A stretch of 64,000 bases of DNA from CF-167 sp963695195. Its GTDB lineage: Bacteria > Chloroflexota > Limnocylindria > QHBO01. Made by a program: the position numbers and the translations under genes. The stretch lies in contig CAVOGE010000007.1 in the NCBI GenBank assembly GCA_963695195.1, forward strand, positions 496,001 to 560,000. The letters are read 5' to 3'. The notes below the pieces were generated by a model, which was not told the origin of the DNA, ran no database searches, and saw nothing but the letters and a program-made list of their open reading frames with translations. Positions 60,988 to 64,000 of the stretch are shown here, piece by piece. How positions within the stretch are numbered: position 1 is the first letter of the stretch; the number at the start of each line of letters is the position of its first letter.

Positions 60988-61422
60988 TCAGTCCTCGCTG
61001 AAATAGTCGCGTGATGAGCGTCGCAGCAGCGCAATCAGCAGCACCACCGTGATCGCCAGCCCGATGGGGATCCAGAGCGCCTGCCAGCCGGCCGCCGCGT
61101 CGTTCGGGAACTCGAGCAGGATCGGCGGCAGCCCGGCCAGCATCGGTGCGGGAAGGATTGCGATCCCGATGGCAAACCGGTAGGCGATCCGCTTACGCTG
61201 CATGGCCACGGTGACGCCGAAGATGACCGCCGCCAGTTCCAGCATCATGAAGATGCCGAGCAGGCTGAACGGGGCCCGTTCGCTGAAGTCGACGTACTCG
61301 ATGATCCGGGGCAGCAGCAGGCCGGAGAAGGCGAGCAGCCCAAAGGCCCACGCGAACCAGAGTCGCACCCCCCAGGGCATTCGGGGCGCGGGCGATTCGG
61401 CGGTGGGTCCGGCGGTGGGCAT
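60988..61422 (-). CDS. Small membrane protein (144 aa)
   Basis: Not recognised. Four hydrophobic segments (about 20-40, 50-70, 80-105, 115-135), charged loops, and an acidic C-terminus (RRSSRDYFSED). ATG 61422 is preferred over longer frames to 61464, because TACGAT (complement of 61430-61435) ends 7 nt before it, a leaderless arrangement. Upstream of the FAH gene, with a 38-nt gap. Confidence 0.7.
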   Translation of the reverse strand: MPTAGPTAESPAPRMPWGVRLWFAWAFGLLAFSGLLLPRIIEYVDFSERAPFSLLGIFMMLELAAVIFGVTVAMQRKRIAYRFAIGIAILPAPMLAGLPPILLEFPNDAAAGWQALWIPIGLAITVVLLIALLRRSSRDYFSED

Positions 61423-61481
61423 CGTCGGGATCGTAGCAGCGCGGCCGATACGGAGCGCCTGCAACGACTGCCGAATGGCCC

Positions 61482-61544
61482 TTGACAGGAGTCGCCGCCG
61501 CTCCGTATCCTTCGCATGCTAAACCGGTTCACTAAATCGGTTCA
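61482..61544 (+). promoter_or_regulatory. LacI-gene promoter with tandem operator
   Basis: TTGACA (61482-61487) and TATCCT (61506-61511), spacer 18 bp. The following 13-bp units CTAAACCGGTTCA (61519-61531) and CTAAATCGGTTCA (61532-61544) are tandem copies differing at one base. Both fit the LacI-family consensus TNAANCGNTTNA, so autoregulation by the downstream LacI protein is very likely. Confidence 0.75.
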
Positions 61545-61562
61545 GCCACCAGAGGAGAAGCG

Positions 61563-62627
61563 GTGCCACGACCCCGCATCGGTGATGTGGCGGAGCGCGC
61601 CGGCGTCAGCAAGACGGCCGTCTCGTTCGCGTTCAACCAGCCGGAGCACCTCAACACGACGACCCGCGCGCGGATCCTGGCAGCGGCCGATGAGCTGGGG
61701 TATCGCCCTTCGCCGATCGCCCGGCGACTTGCATCCCGGCGCACCCAGCAGGTCGGGCTGGTCGTGCCGCAGTCGACGCACGACATCTTCGCCAATCCCT
61801 TCCTGCCCGAGCTGATCCGTGGCATCGGCGATGTGTGCGACGCCCAGGGGATCGCCCTGGTCGTGGTGCCGCCGGTGCACGGTTCGATCGCGACCGCCAT
61901 CAAGGAGGCGCTGGTCGACGGACTGATCCTCCTCGGCCTGGAGTCCGAGCATCCGGAGCTGGTGCAGCTCCAGCGCTCGGGCCTGCCGATCGTGGCACTT
62001 GACGTCGAGCACTGGGACGGGGCCTCGGTCATTGCCATCGACGACGTTGCCGGCGCCCGCGAGGCCGCCATCCATCTGGCTGAGCTCGGCCACCGTGACG
62101 TGGGGGTGGTCCTCATCGCGCAACATCCCGATACCCCCGTCGACGAGCGGCAGGGCGTCTCGGCCCGGCGCCTCGCTGGCATCCGCAACGGGTTTGCGGC
62201 CGCGGGCGCAGGCGAGGCGACGCTGCGGATCGTCTCGGCACCGGTCTCCGAGGAGGGCGGCCGCGCCGCCTTCGAGGCGCTCGCCGAGGGTCAGCTGCCC
62301 ACGGCGGTGATGACCATGAGCGACGTCACCGCCATCGGCGTCATGAATGCCGCAACCGACGCCGGCCTGACGCTTCCCGGCGATCTGTCGGTCGTCGGAT
62401 TCGACGACATACCCGCCGCCGTCTGGGTCACCCCCAGGCTGACGACCGTCCATCAGCCGATTCGCGAGAAGGGGCGCCTCGCGGCGCTGCGGCTGATCGA
62501 CGCCATTCAATCGGGGGAGGGCCGAGCCCACTCCCGCGAGCTCCTGCCCACCCGTCTCGCAGTGCGCGGTTCGACCGCGCGCGCCAGAACGAATGATCAC
62601 CACCTGCCTGTGGCAGAGATTGCATGA
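61563..62627 (+). CDS. LacI-family transcription regulator
   Basis: LacI repressor (354 aa). The N-terminal helix-turn-helix and hinge (RIGDVAERAGVSKTAVSFAF, then ARRLASRRTQQ) are followed by a periplasmic-binding-like effector domain with QSTHDIFANPFLPELIRGI and SVVGFDDIPAAVWVTPRLTT near the end. GTG start with GAGGAGAAGCG upstream. The tandem operator just in front suggests self-control. The sugar-binding lipoprotein gene begins 67 nt downstream and is the probable main target. Confidence 0.93.
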   Translation: MPRPRIGDVAERAGVSKTAVSFAFNQPEHLNTTTRARILAAADELGYRPSPIARRLASRRTQQVGLVVPQSTHDIFANPFLPELIRGIGDVCDAQGIALVVVPPVHGSIATAIKEALVDGLILLGLESEHPELVQLQRSGLPIVALDVEHWDGASVIAIDDVAGAREAAIHLAELGHRDVGVVLIAQHPDTPVDERQGVSARRLAGIRNGFAAAGAGEATLRIVSAPVSEEGGRAAFEALAEGQLPTAVMTMSDVTAIGVMNAATDAGLTLPGDLSVVGFDDIPAAVWVTPRLTTVHQPIREKGRLAALRLIDAIQSGEGRAHSRELLPTRLAVRGSTARARTNDHHLPVAEIA

Positions 62628-62694
62628 GGAGGTGCCGCTGAGCACATCACCGTCCCAGAGACTGGAACCATCTACTCACATGAGGTTTCCCCAA

Positions 62695-63981
62695 ATGTCC
62701 CTATCCAAGTCAGTCAAGTTCCTGCCGCTGGCGATGGTCGTGGCCCTTGTGCTCGCGGCCTGCACCAGCACCAGCGCGTCGCCATCGGGCGAGCCGTCCG
62801 GGTCGGCCGCGGCATCAGAGCCGTCGTTCCCGACCGGCGACATCGCCATCGAGCTGTGGACCAAGGAAGGCGACCCGAACATCGACTTCGTCCAGCAGCT
62901 TGCGGATGACTATTCGGCGCTCCATCCCAACGTGACCTTCAATGTGGTCAACAAGGACGTCGAGCTCCTCCGCGAGGACATGGTCAACTCGGCACTCGCG
63001 CCGGAGACCCAGCCCGAGCTCCTCTGGACGGTGCTCGACCACGTCGGTCCGCTCTATGACGCGGGCGTTGTCCAGCCCCTCACCGGGCAGTTCGACGAGA
63101 GCGTCCTGGCCGATGCGGCCAAGGGTGCCGGCACCTACGGCCCTGACAACGACATCTGGGTTGCACCGATCTCGATCGGCAACCAGTTGATGCTCTACTA
63201 CAACAAGACAAAGGTCGCCGACGCGCCTGCCGACACCGACGCGATGATCGCGGCGGCTATCGCCAACACGAGCGGCGACGACTACGGCCTGGTCTACAAC
63301 CAGACCGAGCCCTTCTGGCTCGTGCCGTGGCTCGGCGGCTTTGGCGGCGCTGTCTTTGACAGCGACGGCCAGACCCCGACCCTCGACACCCCGGAGATGG
63401 AGGCTACCCTCCAGTTCCTGTACGACCTGAAGTTCGACTCCGAAGTGATGCCGTCCGAGTGCGACTACACGTGCGCCGATGACCTGTTCAAGACCGGCAG
63501 CGCCGGGATGATCATCAACGGCGACTGGGCGCTCGGCGACTACACCACCGCCCTTGGCGAGGACCTCGGTGTGGCCGCCATCCCGATGGTCACGTCGACC
63601 GGCACGTACCCCGCGCCGTACATCGGCGGAACCTACTGGATGGTTCCCAGCTCGGTCGAGGGCGACACCCTGACGGTGGTCCTTGACTTCATCGACTTCA
63701 CCCTCGCCGCTGACCAGCAGCAGGCGCAGGTCGAAGTTCTCAAGCGGCTCCCGTCGAACGACGAGATCCTCAACAGCGCGGTCGTCACCGGCGACCCGAA
63801 CCTGGCAGATGCCGCCGATGCGGTGTCCAAGGGCGTCCCGCAGCCGGTCAACCTCGAGATGCGCTGCAACTGGGATGCCATGAAGCCCCAGATGTCGGCC
63901 GTCCTGAGCGGGACAGCGAGCGTCGCTGACGCTGCCGCGGCCATGCAGGCCGCTGCGGACGCCTGCGTCGCGGCCCTGTAG
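62695..63981 (+). CDS. Sugar ABC transporter substrate-binding lipoprotein
   Basis: Extracellular solute-binding protein of the maltose/multisugar type (428 aa). Signal peptide with lipobox VLAAC (Cys23), Ser/Ala/Gly linker, then IELWTKEGDPNIDFVQQLAD, VAPISIGNQLMLYYNKTKV, LPWLGGFGGAV-like lobe contacts and GSAGMIINGDWALGDYTTAL. ATG 62695 is favoured over the longer frame from 62593: GAGG is 9 nt upstream and the signal peptide starts correctly. Permease and ATPase genes would follow beyond the window. LacI just upstream suggests induction by the same sugar. Confidence 0.92.
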   Translation: MSLSKSVKFLPLAMVVALVLAACTSTSASPSGEPSGSAAASEPSFPTGDIAIELWTKEGDPNIDFVQQLADDYSALHPNVTFNVVNKDVELLREDMVNSALAPETQPELLWTVLDHVGPLYDAGVVQPLTGQFDESVLADAAKGAGTYGPDNDIWVAPISIGNQLMLYYNKTKVADAPADTDAMIAAAIANTSGDDYGLVYNQTEPFWLVPWLGGFGGAVFDSDGQTPTLDTPEMEATLQFLYDLKFDSEVMPSECDYTCADDLFKTGSAGMIINGDWALGDYTTALGEDLGVAAIPMVTSTGTYPAPYIGGTYWMVPSSVEGDTLTVVLDFIDFTLAADQQQAQVEVLKRLPSNDEILNSAVVTGDPNLADAADAVSKGVPQPVNLEMRCNWDAMKPQMSAVLSGTASVADAAAAMQAAADACVAAL

Positions 63982-64000
63982 CCGAGTCCCATAATGGGGT

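Overview
The window is about 70 % G+C, densely packed, and mostly organised in short operons whose genes overlap by ATGA or GTGA. Gene content fits an uncultured Chloroflexota-type bacterium, for example the Limnocylindria/Ellin6529 group. The clues are a UPF0182 membrane protein, a CBS-less GuaB3-type IMP dehydrogenase relative, an F420-type luciferase-like oxidoreductase, LexA boxes of the GAAC-N4-GTTC type, and many genes that look leaderless (a TANNNT hexamer 6-7 nt before ATG/GTG). The assignment rests on gene families only; no rRNA or tRNA gene was found.

Layout. 1-10300 (minus strand) is a purine operon: purD, a luciferase-like oxidoreductase, purE, purB, a membrane protein, mgtC, purC, purS, purQ, two zinc-ribbon membrane proteins, and purL, which runs off the left edge. 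10309-13252 is a UPF0182 gene split by a +1 frameshift. 13480-16900 holds a NarL-type two-component pair and a divergent lipoprotein. 16908-22201 is the AMP/GMP branch: guaA, a cupin, a frameshifted guaB3, a lipoprotein and purA. 22313-24789 has a zinc-ribbon protein, dnaB and rplI. The dnaB upstream region carries four DnaA-box-like 9-mers. 24806-27842 is an SOS block: a DUF1232 protein, lexA, dinB and a small gene behind two tandem LexA boxes. 27839-30350 is a folate/one-carbon block: a formyltransferase, a cyclodeaminase/FchA homologue, and a FolD that lacks two catalytic residues.

30328-36287 is a complete mannose-family phosphotransferase system: EI, HPr and a SorC regulator on one strand, IIA, IIB, IIC and IID on the other. 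After an EamA exporter comes a catabolic operon (Zn-dehydrogenase, class I aldolase, aldehyde dehydrogenase, glyoxalase-fold protein). Its divergent promoter region shares a GCAA-N4-TTGC operator-like motif with the PTS promoter, so the two blocks may form one sugar-uptake and sugar-breakdown regulon. A LUD protein, a DedA protein and a PAP2 phosphatase follow.

43351-55261 scatters histidine-degradation genes (hutH, hutU, ftcD; no hutI seen) among an acetyltransferase, a ZIP-like carrier, a terpene-cyclase-fold protein, a 2-hydroxyacid oxidase, an AlkD-type protein, a SIS-domain protein and argS. The FtcD product would feed the cyclodeaminase and FolD encoded 24 kb away. 55264-60949 has a HEXXH-containing secreted protein, a metallo-beta-lactamase-fold protein, the threonine-degradation pair kbl-tdh and a FAH-family hydrolase. 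The right end (61482-63981) has a LacI regulator with a tandem operator and a lipoprotein sugar-binding component of an ABC importer.

Two genes (UPF0182 and guaB3) each need removal of exactly one base to restore the frame, and hutH has no standard start codon where homology demands one. These may be assembly errors or real lesions. They are the first points to verify.
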